A DNA stretch of 64,000 nucleotides from JBMNCQ01 sp049366715 (GCA_049366715.1 JBMNCQ010000004.1:62001-126000); one strand, 5' to 3'. Counted from the first letter of the stretch, positions 9,070-18,479 are shown. Made by a program: numbers and translations. The notes: generated from the letters alone by a model not told the origin.

Positions 9070-9441
9070 AAAATCACCTCAGTTTTCGCAAAAATAATTA
9101 TTTTTACGTCACCTTACCCTAGCTTATATCTTTACCCCTTTCGCTCAGCTGAACAACTCCGGGTTCCTCACCTGCATCATCATTATACTTAACTTAAAGC
9201 TTAAAAGACAGGACCCGGCTTAACTAAAAATGATCAAATATTCAAAAAATGCCAAACAATATTAAACAATGTATAAACAAATATTCTCCTCTCTAAAGGC
9301 TAAAACCTCCTTATTCCCCAAAATCAAAAAAATATCAACGGCAGTACCCTAATTTAAACTTTTCCTCACTTTTCTTCATTCTCATGATCTCAATATAACA
9401 ACTATTCCGAATATTTTTCAGAATATTCTGCTATGGCTACC
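9070..9441. other. AT-rich intergenic region, divergent
   Basis: Between the leftward sigma-54 activator and the rightward GntR gene. It must hold the activator's promoter, but I see no convincing -35/-10 pair, repeat or RNA structure in it. Confidence 0.5.
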
Positions 9442-9476
9442 TTGTAATTTAACGTAGTATGTAGTATACTACATAC
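9442..9476 (+). promoter_or_regulatory. gntR promoter overlapped by a 20-bp palindromic operator
   Basis: TTGTAA (9442-9447), a 17-base spacer, and TATACT (9465-9470) form a sigma-A promoter. A perfect 20-bp palindrome, GTATGTAGTA mirrored about its centre (9457-9476), covers the -10. Its TAGTATGT/ACATACTA half-sites recur at 10181-10201, so autoregulation by the GntR protein is likely. Confidence 0.7.
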
Positions 9477-9496
9477 CAGCAGAAAGGAGCGAGAAG

Positions 9497-10162
9497 ATGC
9501 TTAAGCGTACAACACTGAAAATGCAGGCCTATGATTATCTGAAAAAGGCTATCCTAAATGATGAATTTAAGCTAGACATCATTTATTCCGAGCAATATTT
9601 CGCAGACCTTCTTAATATCTCCCGCACTCCGGTCCGAGAAGCCATTCTTCAACTGTCCCAGGAAGGATTTGTTGATATTCTGCCCAACCGTGGTATCTCC
9701 ATCAGACAGATATCGGAATTGGAAATCCTGCAAATGTTTCAGCTAAGAACCGCCATTGAAGGTTATTGCTGCAAATTTGCCGCGGAAAATATTAAAACGG
9801 AAAAAGGCCTCACCCTTTTGCAGGACCTTGAAGCGCTTCTTAAAGAAGAAGAAAAAATATTTCTTGCCCACGGTAAGCCTCTGGAATATATGAGCCAGGA
9901 TACCAATTTTCACCTCAGCATTGTCAGGTTTACCGAAAATCCTCAGCTTATTGGAATCATGAATAATCTGCGTTCCAGAATCAATCAAATCGGTATTAAA
10001 ACACTTTATAAGCAAGGACGTATGGAAGCCACTCTTCAAGAACACCAGGCAATACTTTTCTTTATGAAAAACGGCAATGGCGCCAAAGCTTATGAGGCAG
10101 CCCAAAATCATTTTAACAAAGCTTTAGCCTGTATTCTGGCCGGCTGTACCTTAAAAGTGTAA
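9497..10162 (+). CDS. GntR family regulator, FadR/FCD subfamily
   Basis: 221 residues. N-terminal winged helix (about 1-75; SRTPVREAILQLSQEGFV is the usual recognition-helix region) and an all-helical FCD effector domain (about 80-215) with candidate metal-binding His/Asp residues near TNFHLSI. The start follows an AAAGGAG site. FCD regulators usually repress sugar-acid or carboxylate genes until the acid binds. Here the only downstream gene is an enolase-superfamily dehydratase, and palindromic operators flank the regulator, so it probably represses itself and that enzyme. The effector is unknown. Confidence 0.88.
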   Translation: MLKRTTLKMQAYDYLKKAILNDEFKLDIIYSEQYFADLLNISRTPVREAILQLSQEGFVDILPNRGISIRQISELEILQMFQLRTAIEGYCCKFAAENIKTEKGLTLLQDLEALLKEEEKIFLAHGKPLEYMSQDTNFHLSIVRFTENPQLIGIMNNLRSRINQIGIKTLYKQGRMEATLQEHQAILFFMKNGNGAKAYEAAQNHFNKALACILAGCTLKV

Positions 10163-10180
10163 TTTTAAATTGATGCCTCC

Positions 10181-10201
10181 AGTAGTATGTTACATACTAC
10201 T
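10181..10201 (+). promoter_or_regulatory. Second GntR operator, before the enolase-superfamily gene
   Basis: A 21-base palindrome: AGTAGTATG and CATACTACT arms around a TTA centre. It shares the GTAGTATGT/ACATACTAC half-sites with the palindrome at 9457-9476 and lies 76 bases upstream of the dehydratase start. Confidence 0.65.
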
Positions 10202-10277
10202 ATTTCCTCCAATCAGTCTACTTTAAATTTTTGATTTTTTAGCAACTAAAAAATTCTCAAGAAAGTAGGTCGATTCC

Positions 10278-11510
10278 ATGAAGATATCAGCTATTGAGAC
10301 CATCCAGCTTCCCCAGCATCCACGCCATCTCTGGGTCTTGGTACATACCGATGAGGGTATTACCGGTATTGGCGAAGGAACAGATAAACCGGAACTCACC
10401 AAAACAGCCCTCCATAACTTCTGTGCGGAAATTATCCTCGGTAAAGATCCTTTAAGAAATGAGCAGCTTTGGCAATTAATGTATAACAGCGCCAACTATA
10501 CAGGTTATTCGGGAGCTGAAATGCGGGCCATCGGTATGATCGACATGGCTCTATGGGATATTAAAGGTAAAGCTGCCAATATGCCTGTTTACAACCTCCT
10601 GGGCGGCAAAAACCAGGAAAGCCTAAAAATTTATAACACTTGCATCAGTTACGGGAACATTCGTGACCGGGAACTTTTCCTGACGGATGCCGGAGAACTC
10701 GCCCAGTCCCTTCTTAACGAAGGAATCACCGCCATGAAGATCTGGCCCCTTGATGCCTTAAGTGAAAGCTATAACGGACAATACATTTCCCGCGATGCCA
10801 TTAGAAAAGGGCTTGAGCCCTTTAAAAAAATCCGTGCTGCCGTCGGCAGTAAAATGGAAATTGCTTTTGAAGGCCATTCCTGCTGGAATGTTCCTATGGC
10901 CGTCCGGGTAGCACAAGAACTGGAACAGTATGATCCGATCTGGTTTGAAGATCCCATCCTCGTGGATCATGTCGGCAGCTACCGTTACCTGCGGGAAAAC
11001 ATCAATCTCCCGATCCTGGCCAGCGAACGTCTTGTCACAAAATTCCAGTTCCGCTCCCTGCTGGAACAAAATGCCTGCGACATCGTGATGTTCGACGTCA
11101 GCTATTGCGGCGGTATTACAGAATGCAAAAAAATTGCCGCCATGGCTGATGCCTATCATTTGCCCGTATCGACCCATAATTGCGGCAGTCCGGTATTAAC
11201 CATGGTTTGTGCCCATCTTCTCGCCAGCTGCCCTAATGCAACTTTAATTGAAACGGTTCGTTCTTTGTATCAGACTTACAGCGATACGATTACGGACGTT
11301 AAAGTTGATATCCGCGACGGTCACCTGTATTTAAGCGATAAACCGGGGCTTGGTATCAATATGCGGGAAGATATTCTTAACCATAAAGATACCATCCGCC
11401 TGCGTACAGAAGCTGCGAAAAATGATCAGATGTTCGCTGTTGTCGGCGATCCCTGGGCCCAATCCCCCGGAGATAATAAAGCAGGTAAAATCGATATTAA
11501 AATTGAGTAA
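10278..11510 (+). CDS. Mandelate racemase/muconate lactonizing enzyme family protein (probable sugar-acid dehydratase)
   Basis: 410 residues of the enolase superfamily: capping domain (about 1-120), then a TIM barrel. Visible active-site elements are MKIWPLD (catalytic Lys region, about 155), three metal ligands in FEGHS, FEDP and SER, and a catalytic His in THNCGSP (about 298), which places it in the mandelate racemase subgroup. Members mostly dehydrate aldonic or aldaric acids to 2-keto-3-deoxy acids. No aldolase or sugar-acid transporter lies beside it, so the substrate cannot be named. It is probably controlled by the FCD regulator through the operator at 10181. A strong terminator follows. 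Confidence 0.82.
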   Translation: MKISAIETIQLPQHPRHLWVLVHTDEGITGIGEGTDKPELTKTALHNFCAEIILGKDPLRNEQLWQLMYNSANYTGYSGAEMRAIGMIDMALWDIKGKAANMPVYNLLGGKNQESLKIYNTCISYGNIRDRELFLTDAGELAQSLLNEGITAMKIWPLDALSESYNGQYISRDAIRKGLEPFKKIRAAVGSKMEIAFEGHSCWNVPMAVRVAQELEQYDPIWFEDPILVDHVGSYRYLRENINLPILASERLVTKFQFRSLLEQNACDIVMFDVSYCGGITECKKIAAMADAYHLPVSTHNCGSPVLTMVCAHLLASCPNATLIETVRSLYQTYSDTITDVKVDIRDGHLYLSDKPGLGINMREDILNHKDTIRLRTEAAKNDQMFAVVGDPWAQSPGDNKAGKIDIKIE

Positions 11511-11541
11511 ATATCCTTACTTCGGCGTCCTTTTATTAAAA

Positions 11542-11584
11542 AACAGCTCCTGAGAAATCTTAGACCTATTTCTCAGGAGCTGTT
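11542..11584. terminator. Bidirectional intrinsic terminator
   Basis: A 17-bp stem, AACAGCTCCTGAGAAAT with its complement, and a 9-base loop. It lies between the converging enolase-superfamily gene and the RND permease gene. Confidence 0.85.
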
Positions 11585-11616
11585 CTTCTCTCCGGCTCTT
11601 CTTACCATGTCGGGGA

Positions 11617-14600
11617 CTATTCTATATTATAAACAGTGCGGCTTTTCTTTGCTCTGGACAGTTTCAGCTTTTCCTTGATGCGATTGAACGCCAGGAAAAG
11701 AATTGGAATAACAATCAGGGTAAAAACAGTAGAGGTGAGCAATCCGCCAATCAGAACCCAGGCCATCCCTACCCGCTGCTCCGCTCCTTCACTGATGGCC
11801 AGGGCAGTAGGCAGCATTCCGAAAATCATCGTAAGGGATGTCATTGCAATAGGGCGGAGACGGGCTATCCCGGCTTCGATAACAGCTTCGCGGGATGTCT
11901 TGCCCCGTTCTATCAGGGTCAGGGTATAGTCCAAAAGCAGTGTACCGTTCTTAGCTACCAGTCCGTCCATCATAACAAAGCCGATCATCGAGTAAAGATT
12001 AAGGGTATTGCCGGTGAGGGCCAGGGCCGTTAAGGCGCCGATAAAACCCAGTGGTAACGAGAACATCCGGATAAACGGGGTTAAGAAAGATTCATATAAA
12101 ATAACAAGGACCATATAGACCAGAGTAATAGAAAGCAAGAGAGCTGAGATCATTTCTCCAAAGGTATCCTGCATAGACTGAGCCTGCCCGGCAAAGCGGA
12201 TCGTATAAAGGGGATCAAATCCTGCCGCCTTGATTCGCTTATCGACGTCACTGATAAATTCCTGAAGGGGCCGGTCGGAATTATTGCAGGATACCGTAAT
12301 AGCCCGCTGTTTATCCTCACGGCGAATGGATCTCGGACCCTCACTTTGTTTAAAATCAACCAGATTACCCAGGGCAATGGTCTGGCCCCCGGAATAAACA
12401 GGAAGTCTGCGCAATTCCTCAATGGGTATCTTGTTGCCGTCTTGATAACGGACATTTATATCGATATCCAGACCCTGATCCACGAAAGTTCCGGCAGTGG
12501 TGCCGCTAATTCCTGTCTGCAGCGATCTGGTAATATCGTCCAGGGCTACGCCAAAATATTTAACACGGTCCCTGTTGATCATTGCCTCGATTTGCGGCTG
12601 GCCAACCCGCCAGTTGCTGTTTACGTCTTTGGCTCCGGGAGTTTGATTTAAAATGGCCATTACTTCATTGGAGATTTGCACCAATTTATCATTATCCGGG
12701 CCCAGTACTTGAATCTGCACGCTGGCCCCGCCGTTACCACCACCCATGCCGGGCATCCCTGCTATCGAAGAGCTGGCCGCATTAACCCGGACAGTTCCCG
12801 GCGGAAACTGTTTTTGACACCAGGCGCGGGTTTCATCGGTAACCTCCCACACCGTACGCCGACGCTCCTTTTTATCCTTTAGCTCCACATTGACCGATCC
12901 GGAATTAGCAGAAACCCGGGAGCGGTAATTATCCAATTCAGGAATGGTTTGCACATAATCTTCAATCCTGCGAATACCCGCATCTGTTTGTTCATAAGGG
13001 GTTCCTACCGGCAATTCAAAGTTAATGGAAAAGCTGCCTTCATCAGCCTGCGGCATATATTCAATCCCCACAATCTGAAGCGGGACCAGGCTTACTGCCA
13101 TGAGAAACAGGAGCAAAGCGCCGGCCAAAATCCTCTTCGGATGTCCCAAGGCCCAGCGCAGAATAGAACCATAGAAATCCCGCACCTTAGCCCCGGCGGC
13201 ATCGACCTTATCCCACACGAAATGCTGCCCCTTGCTTACGCCCGACTTATAGAACCGGGAAGACAACATGGGGGTGACGGTGAAGGAAACAAAAAGGGAA
13301 AAAAGAGTAGCGAAGACTACCGTCAGCCCGAATTGCCGGAAAAACTGCCCCACCATACCGCTCATAAAGGCAATAGGCAGAAAGACCACAACATCACAGA
13401 GAGTGATGGCAATAGCAGCCATCCCAATTTCCATCCGGCCTTCCATAGCAGCTGTCTCCGAAGATTTTCCCATATGCAGATGCCTGTGAATGTTCTCCAG
13501 CACAACAATAGAGTCATCAACCAAAATCCCGATACAAAGAGCCATGGCCATCAAAGACATGATATTAAAAGTAAACCCTGCCAAATATATGGCAAAAAGA
13601 GTCGCAACCAGGGAAGCGGGGATGGCAATCAGCACAGTGATCATCGACCGCCATTCTTTTAAGAAGAAAAATAATGCCAGGGAAACGGTGATCATCCCCT
13701 CAAAAATACTTTCCAGGGTATTGTTTAAGGATTTATTCACGTATTCTGAAGAATCATAGGAGACATAAAAATTGTAATCGGGATAATCCTTTTTCAATTG
13801 CTCAATTTCTTTTCTTAAAGCCTCCCCGGTCTTTACAACACTGGCATCACTTTGCTTATAAATCTGAATGCCTACCTGATCCTCACCGTTGATCCGGTTG
13901 CTGGATTGGACCTGCCTGATTTGCCTGGTAACTGCAGCAACATTTTTCAGGGGAATCGTACTGCCGCTTGCCGTAGGAATGGCCAGCTCGGCAATATCAT
14001 CGATATGCTGGTATTCACCGGTAACCCGCAGATCATAATCTTTCTCCAGGTTAAGCTTGCCAACAGGGGAATCGGCGCTTTCCGCACCGATTTTCGTGAT
14101 GATAGAATTCAAAGCAACACCATAAAAGATCAGTTTATCTTTATCAATTTCCACGGCAATTTCTTCTTGTCTGCCTCCGGAAACGGAAACCTCCGCAACA
14201 CCGGAAATTTTTTGCAGACGATCCTTGATTGTCTCATTGGCTACATGATAGGTAGTTACCTGAGAGTAGGGCGAACTCATTCCCAAATACATAACCGGCT
14301 GATCATTTATATCCCTTTTCACGACCAGAATATCTCTGGCCTCATCAGGCAAGCGCCTTTTGATGCCGTCTACCTTCTTGCTGACATCCATGGCAAGCTG
14401 GTCAACATTGGCGCTAAGATCAAATTGCAGAACAATAAACCCGGATCCCTGATTACACATAGAGGTCATGGTCTTTAAATTAGAGGTGGAAGAAACGGCA
14501 CCTTCCACATGTTTAATAACCTGTTTTTCGACCTCTTCAGCACTAGCTCCCGGATAAGACACCTGCACGGTGATAATGGGCGTATTGATAGCCGGCAGCA

Positions 14601-14706
14601 GGTCTACTCCGATCCGGTTATAACTGTAAATGCCTAAAACGACAAAAAACATGATAATCATTGTAATCCCGGCAGGACGTTTAATTGAAAAACCTGTAAT
14701 ATTCAT
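11617..14706 (-). CDS. RND efflux transporter permease, HAE1 family
   Basis: 1029 residues, full length for an AcrB-like pump. The N-terminal FSIKRPAGITMIIMF segment is TM1, two large extracytoplasmic loops follow TM1 and TM7, and there are twelve membrane segments. TM4 carries the proton-relay Asp pair in ILVDDSIVVLENIHRH. It exports hydrophobic or amphiphilic compounds in exchange for protons. It is encoded 27 bases after a membrane-fusion lipoprotein; there is no outer-membrane factor gene, as expected for a Firmicute. The substrate is unknown. Confidence 0.93.
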   Translation of the reverse strand: MNITGFSIKRPAGITMIIMFFVVLGIYSYNRIGVDLLPAINTPIITVQVSYPGASAEEVEKQVIKHVEGAVSSTSNLKTMTSMCNQGSGFIVLQFDLSANVDQLAMDVSKKVDGIKRRLPDEARDILVVKRDINDQPVMYLGMSSPYSQVTTYHVANETIKDRLQKISGVAEVSVSGGRQEEIAVEIDKDKLIFYGVALNSIITKIGAESADSPVGKLNLEKDYDLRVTGEYQHIDDIAELAIPTASGSTIPLKNVAAVTRQIRQVQSSNRINGEDQVGIQIYKQSDASVVKTGEALRKEIEQLKKDYPDYNFYVSYDSSEYVNKSLNNTLESIFEGMITVSLALFFFLKEWRSMITVLIAIPASLVATLFAIYLAGFTFNIMSLMAMALCIGILVDDSIVVLENIHRHLHMGKSSETAAMEGRMEIGMAAIAITLCDVVVFLPIAFMSGMVGQFFRQFGLTVVFATLFSLFVSFTVTPMLSSRFYKSGVSKGQHFVWDKVDAAGAKVRDFYGSILRWALGHPKRILAGALLLFLMAVSLVPLQIVGIEYMPQADEGSFSINFELPVGTPYEQTDAGIRRIEDYVQTIPELDNYRSRVSANSGSVNVELKDKKERRRTVWEVTDETRAWCQKQFPPGTVRVNAASSSIAGMPGMGGGNGGASVQIQVLGPDNDKLVQISNEVMAILNQTPGAKDVNSNWRVGQPQIEAMINRDRVKYFGVALDDITRSLQTGISGTTAGTFVDQGLDIDINVRYQDGNKIPIEELRRLPVYSGGQTIALGNLVDFKQSEGPRSIRREDKQRAITVSCNNSDRPLQEFISDVDKRIKAAGFDPLYTIRFAGQAQSMQDTFGEMISALLLSITLVYMVLVILYESFLTPFIRMFSLPLGFIGALTALALTGNTLNLYSMIGFVMMDGLVAKNGTLLLDYTLTLIERGKTSREAVIEAGIARLRPIAMTSLTMIFGMLPTALAISEGAEQRVGMAWVLIGGLLTSTVFTLIVIPILFLAFNRIKEKLKLSRAKKSRTVYNIE

Positions 14707-14733
14707 AAAACTACCGCCTACTTTCCTTCAGTA

Positions 14734-15822
14734 TCAATTACCATTTTTTACAGTTCCCTCTCCTTGAATACTAACGGTTTTTCCGTCCCTCATGGTCTGT
14801 AATCCGCTGGTTATCAGTACATCGCCTGTTTTAAGCCCTGCCCTGATTTCCGCCATACCATTTAAGATTATACCTACTTCAACGGGGCATTCCACCGCTT
14901 TGTCACCGTCAACCAGATAAACAACTTTCTTTTCTCCCCTGTCCACAACAGTCTCCCGGGGAACGGCAATTACTCCCTCCAGCCGGTTATATTTAAGCTT
15001 AAGCTCCGCAAACATTCCGGGTTTCAATTCCTGCGCCGTGTTTACTACCGCTACCGACAACGGATAAGTTTTATCCTTATCATCTGCATAGGGGCTTATT
15101 GTTACCACCGTTCCCTGATAAAGCTTGTCCGTCACGGCAGGGACGGCTACTTCTACTTCTTGTCCGGTCTTGACATAATTAACCTCATCTTCCATTAGAC
15201 TTGCCTTTACCTGTACAATCCCAATATTCACCACCGTAAAGGCCACGGTACTGCTGGTAACCGTCTCCCCCGGATTAACATTTTTCATGGCAATAATACC
15301 TGCAATGGGTGATTTTACCTGGGTATTGGCCAGCTCATTTTCACTCTGCCGTAAAGTGATGCTGTACGTTTCATAAGAACTTAAAGCCGCTTCATAATCT
15401 GTTTGAGATATAGCCCCGCTGTCCAAAAGCACTTTTTTCCGCTCCAGGCTGCGTTTAGCCTCGTCCAGTTGAATACGGTTTTTTTCTACCTGAAGAGCTA
15501 AATCACTACTGTCAAGCTCCATCAGAATTGTCCCGGCAGCAACCTCCTGACCTACCTCTGCCAAAACCCTGGTGATTTTACCGGAAGTTTTGGGAGATAC
15601 TTTGACCTCTTCATTAGGAACGATTTTTCCCACCACCGCCAGAGTATTTGTCAGGGCAGCCTCATTCAATTTCACGGCTGCTACAACCTGCGGCCGGACC
15701 TGGGACGAGGCTTTAGCATCAGCCTGAACAGGCTGCTCCTTATGGCTGCAGGCAGTCCCTATGCTTAATAGTGTGAAAATTAAGGCTATAAACAGGATTT
15801 CTTTCTTACCCATAACGATCAC
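14734..15822 (-). CDS. RND efflux adaptor (membrane-fusion lipoprotein)
   Basis: 362 residues. An N-terminal lipoprotein signal with a lipobox-like LSIGTAC (Cys about residue 25) anchors it outside the membrane. The order is the usual one for HlyD/AcrA adaptors: half lipoyl domain, helical hairpin (about 105-165), second half lipoyl (VKSPIAGIIAMKNVNPGE), beta-barrel and membrane-proximal domain. It works with the permease encoded next to it. The ATG lies behind a GAAAGGTGA site. Confidence 0.92.
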   Translation of the reverse strand: MIVMGKKEILFIALIFTLLSIGTACSHKEQPVQADAKASSQVRPQVVAAVKLNEAALTNTLAVVGKIVPNEEVKVSPKTSGKITRVLAEVGQEVAAGTILMELDSSDLALQVEKNRIQLDEAKRSLERKKVLLDSGAISQTDYEAALSSYETYSITLRQSENELANTQVKSPIAGIIAMKNVNPGETVTSSTVAFTVVNIGIVQVKASLMEDEVNYVKTGQEVEVAVPAVTDKLYQGTVVTISPYADDKDKTYPLSVAVVNTAQELKPGMFAELKLKYNRLEGVIAVPRETVVDRGEKKVVYLVDGDKAVECPVEVGIILNGMAEIRAGLKTGDVLITSGLQTMRDGKTVSIQGEGTVKNGN

Positions 15823-16107
15823 CTTTCCTTCTTTGAATATGCCTTGATTATACTTTACCGGTATTTGATAAATTTAACTTTTAGCACCGGCAATCCGGTT
15901 ATTCAGCAAAACTTAATTGGGTATTATATCCATATTTTCATTTTATTGTATTAAATTGGTTATATCTTCATATGTAAATTTTAACAAGCAGGCTGTCCCT
16001 TGTCTATCTTAAGATAACCCATTATATTGTATTTTTTCAGAATTTACACACAGGACAGTGTGGGATTTTTAAGTGCTTTTCAGACCCTGTTTTTTTGTCT
16101 ATTTTGA
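15823..16107. other. Intergenic region upstream of the T-box
   Basis: Divergent spacer. The only structure I see is a perfect 12-bp palindrome, TATCTTAAGATA, at 16005-16016. The efflux promoter must lie here on the minus strand but was not identified. Confidence 0.4.
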
Positions 16108-16137
16108 TTGACAAATGAAATACTATTCGTTTATAAT
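16108..16137 (+). promoter_or_regulatory. Promoter of the T-box/TRAP transcript
   Basis: TTGACA (16108-16113), an 18-base spacer and TATAAT (16132-16137): both hexamers match consensus. Transcription should begin near 16144, about 45 bases before the T-box. Confidence 0.8.
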
Positions 16138-16189
16138 ACATCTAATCTATCTTAATGATTAAAAACTTTAAACTTAATATCAACAAATA

Positions 16190-16467
16190 CTGTGATAGGG
16201 ATTAGTAAGCTTGGTAATATTTTTCAGAGAACCGCCGGCCGGTGCGAGGTGGTAAATATGAAAGCTGAACTCACCCTGGAGTTGCCAACCGAAATCCGCA
16301 AAGGAAAGTAGACTTGGACGGAAGCCCGCCGTATAATGGGATAGGGTATGTTGGTACCCGAAAGAGGTGGATGCAGACAAAATTTATTCTTTTTGTGCAT
16401 CAATTAGAGTGGTAACGCGGAAGGTTAACCTTTCGTCTCTATTTATTGAGACGAAAGGTTTTTTTAT
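16190..16467 (+). ncRNA. T-box leader RNA (tRNA-sensing riboswitch)
   Basis: Stem I is recognisable: AGTA on the 5' side, an AGAGA element, a GGTGCGAGG distal loop, and GAACTCACC on the 3' side. The T-box sequence AGAGTGGTAACGCGG is at 16406-16420, and a 13-bp terminator (16427-16439 with 16448-16460) is followed by seven Ts. The codon before GAACTC is GCT (16264-16266), which suggests tRNA-Ala. The TGGT in the antiterminator bulge pairs with an ACCA 3' end, consistent with Ala and less so with Ser. The specifier reading depends on hand folding. Uncharged tRNA would allow read-through into the TRAP binding-protein gene. Confidence 0.88.
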
Positions 16468-16634
16468 TTCTGCCCTCTGTAAAGATATTTTAAAAATTCC
16501 CTACTATACCGGTCGTAGAAGCTTAGGCTTTTATTTCATCAAAAAATTATTAAGGAGGTGCCTCTACAGCCTCACCGGCTCACTTATTTACAATTCATTA
16601 ACTGATCATTATTAATTTTAGGAGGAATTTTCAG

Positions 16635-17669
16635 ATGAAAAAGAACAAAATCTTTGCGGCAATGCTTGGCTTACTTATTATTCTTTTTGTAATTACGGGC
16701 TGTGGCGGTAATCAGCATCCCCAAGAGACTCCGCAGGAAGAAGCTCAGGGAGAGCAGGAAAATGAACCACGGGTACTTAAATTCGCCCATGTTGTTAACG
16801 AGAAGGACCCTTACCACTATAATGCTTTAAAATTTAAAGAGTTAATTGAACAACACACCGATAAAATTAAAATCGAAGTATATCCTAATGCGATTCTCGG
16901 TGATGAGCGGACCCTTATTGAAGGTATGCAGGTCGGGACTGTGGATATGGGAGTAATTACTAATGGTCCTATCGCCAACTTCCTGCCGGAAATCGCAGCT
17001 TTTGAAATGCCTTTTCTCTTTGCGACCCCGGAAGAGGCTTATAAAGTCTTAGATGGCCCGGTAGGTCAAAGTGTTCTGAAAAAGTTAGAAAATATTAACC
17101 TTAAAGGACTGGCCTTTAGTGAGAGAGGTTTTCGTAACTTAACCAATTCAAAAAGGCCTGTAAAAACCCCTGCGGATATGGAAGGTCTAAAGATCCGGGT
17201 AATGGAAAGCTCCCTTTATATCGATACCTTTAAGACCCTCGGGGCTAATGCGGTTCCTATGGCCTGGACCGAAGCCTTAACAGCTTTTCAGCAGGGCACC
17301 GTAGACGGACAGGAAAACCCGGTAAACATAGCTTATGCCTATAAACTATGGGAAAGCCATAAATACCTTTCTCTTACCCGCCATACCTATGCACCCACAA
17401 CAATTATAATGAGTAAAAAACTTTTCGATTCCTTCGACCAGGAAACTCAGGATATCATCGTTCAGGCTGCTCAGGATTCGGCCGATTTAACCCGTAAATG
17501 GATTGCCGCTGAAGAAGAAGCCCAATTGAATACTGTAAAAGAGAACGGAATGCAGGTTGAAGAGAATCCTGATCTTGCTGCATTTCAGGCTGCGGTAAAA
17601 CCGGTTTATGAAAAATACGGCAGCAGATTCGGCACTTTAATTGATGAGATTAATAAAGCCAAACAATGA
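16635..17669 (+). CDS. TRAP transporter solute-binding protein (DctP family), solitary
   Basis: 344 residues with a lipoprotein signal (Cys near residue 23 in VITGCGG) and a DctP fold. The family's carboxylate-binding arginine is in GLKIRVMES (about residue 180), and TVDGQENP is also typical. It delivers an organic acid to a TRAP permease. No DctQ or DctM gene follows; a terminator lies 80 bases after the stop, so it must use a permease encoded elsewhere. The T-box upstream ties expression to amino-acid starvation, so an amino acid or its 2-oxo acid is a reasonable substrate guess. The ATG follows AGGAGGA. Confidence 0.9.
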   Translation: MKKNKIFAAMLGLLIILFVITGCGGNQHPQETPQEEAQGEQENEPRVLKFAHVVNEKDPYHYNALKFKELIEQHTDKIKIEVYPNAILGDERTLIEGMQVGTVDMGVITNGPIANFLPEIAAFEMPFLFATPEEAYKVLDGPVGQSVLKKLENINLKGLAFSERGFRNLTNSKRPVKTPADMEGLKIRVMESSLYIDTFKTLGANAVPMAWTEALTAFQQGTVDGQENPVNIAYAYKLWESHKYLSLTRHTYAPTTIIMSKKLFDSFDQETQDIIVQAAQDSADLTRKWIAAEEEAQLNTVKENGMQVEENPDLAAFQAAVKPVYEKYGSRFGTLIDEINKAKQ

Positions 17670-17749
17670 TCGCTCAGCAACAAATGAGAAAGGTTAATCG
17701 CTGTAGCTTAACCTGAATTACTTAAAATAATTTTTATAAACAGCACAAA

Positions 17750-17785
17750 AAACCAAGTTTGTTGTTCTATAAGCAAACTTGGTTT
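17750..17785 (+). terminator. Intrinsic terminator after the TRAP binding protein
   Basis: 12-bp stem AAACCAAGTTTG with its complement, ending in a run of Ts. It closes the T-box transcript before any DctQM genes. Confidence 0.85.
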
Positions 17786-17825
17786 TTCCTTTAAAAACGA
17801 AATCAAACAGGTACCGTATTCCCCG

Positions 17826-18479
17826 TTAGTTTTCGTATTCCAGCAATGCTGCGCCTAATGCAAAGGCCCGTTTACAATCCGTCGGAAATACTTCTTCCCG
17901 CCGTTTCCTTTTTTGCACAGGGTCAAAACGGTCTGCGACCACTTTTGTATAATCAGGAAATTGATAAGTATCAAAACTGCATAGGCTCTCTACATTTCCG
18001 CCCAAAATCCTTTTAAAGACCGTCTCATGCTGTTTGATGTTCTTATCATAATTAAACTCTTGAGCCTTATCCTCCGGAATATTCATCGTATAAATAAAAC
18101 CGGCATTAATTTTTTTCGGAAATAATGACTGAGGGGAAGTAGTATAAGTCAGATAAGGAAACAGTAAGCGTTCCATAAACGATCTGATTTCCCCGGATAC
18201 ACTTCCGAAATAAACGGGGGATCCTACTATAATGGCAGCCGCCTGCTCAACTTTTTCCAGCACCGGTGTTAAATCGTCCCTAACCCCGCACTTACCGTAA
18301 CTCTTGCCGCCTTTTGTTTTGCAGGCAAAGCAACTTATGCATCCTTTAAAATTAAGATCGTAAAGATGAATCAGTTCAATTTCTGCTCCTTTTGATTGTG
18401 CACCTTGCAAGGCATTATTCAGAAGTTCTGCTGTGTTCCATTGTTTCCTAGGGCTTCCGTTAAATCCGAGAACCTTCAT
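17826..18479 (-). CDS. Flavodoxin-like NAD(P)H-dependent FMN reductase / iron-sulfur flavoprotein-like
   Basis: 217 residues. The N-terminal FNGSPRKQWNT loop binds FMN phosphate, and IIVGSPVYFGSVSG is the second FMN-contact loop. A cysteine cluster at about residues 49-66 (GCISCFACK, then GKC) resembles the compact 4Fe-4S motif of iron-sulfur flavoproteins, though the last spacing is long. Probably a cytoplasmic electron-transfer flavoprotein. It lies 86 bases downstream of the alcohol dehydrogenase on the same strand, so the two may be co-transcribed. Confidence 0.75.
   Translation of the reverse strand: MKVLGFNGSPRKQWNTAELLNNALQGAQSKGAEIELIHLYDLNFKGCISCFACKTKGGKSYGKCGVRDDLTPVLEKVEQAAAIIVGSPVYFGSVSGEIRSFMERLLFPYLTYTTSPQSLFPKKINAGFIYTMNIPEDKAQEFNYDKNIKQHETVFKRILGGNVESLCSFDTYQFPDYTKVVADRFDPVQKRKRREEVFPTDCKRAFALGAALLEYEN

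Noticed and set aside
12949..13662. 237-codon open frame on the plus strand inside the RND permease
   Set aside because: Shadow frame of the permease gene with no ribosome site; the composition reflects the complementary codons.
16367..16615. Open frame of 82 codons on the plus strand
   Set aside because: It lies across the T-box antiterminator and terminator, has no ribosome site, and the RNA structure explains the sequence.
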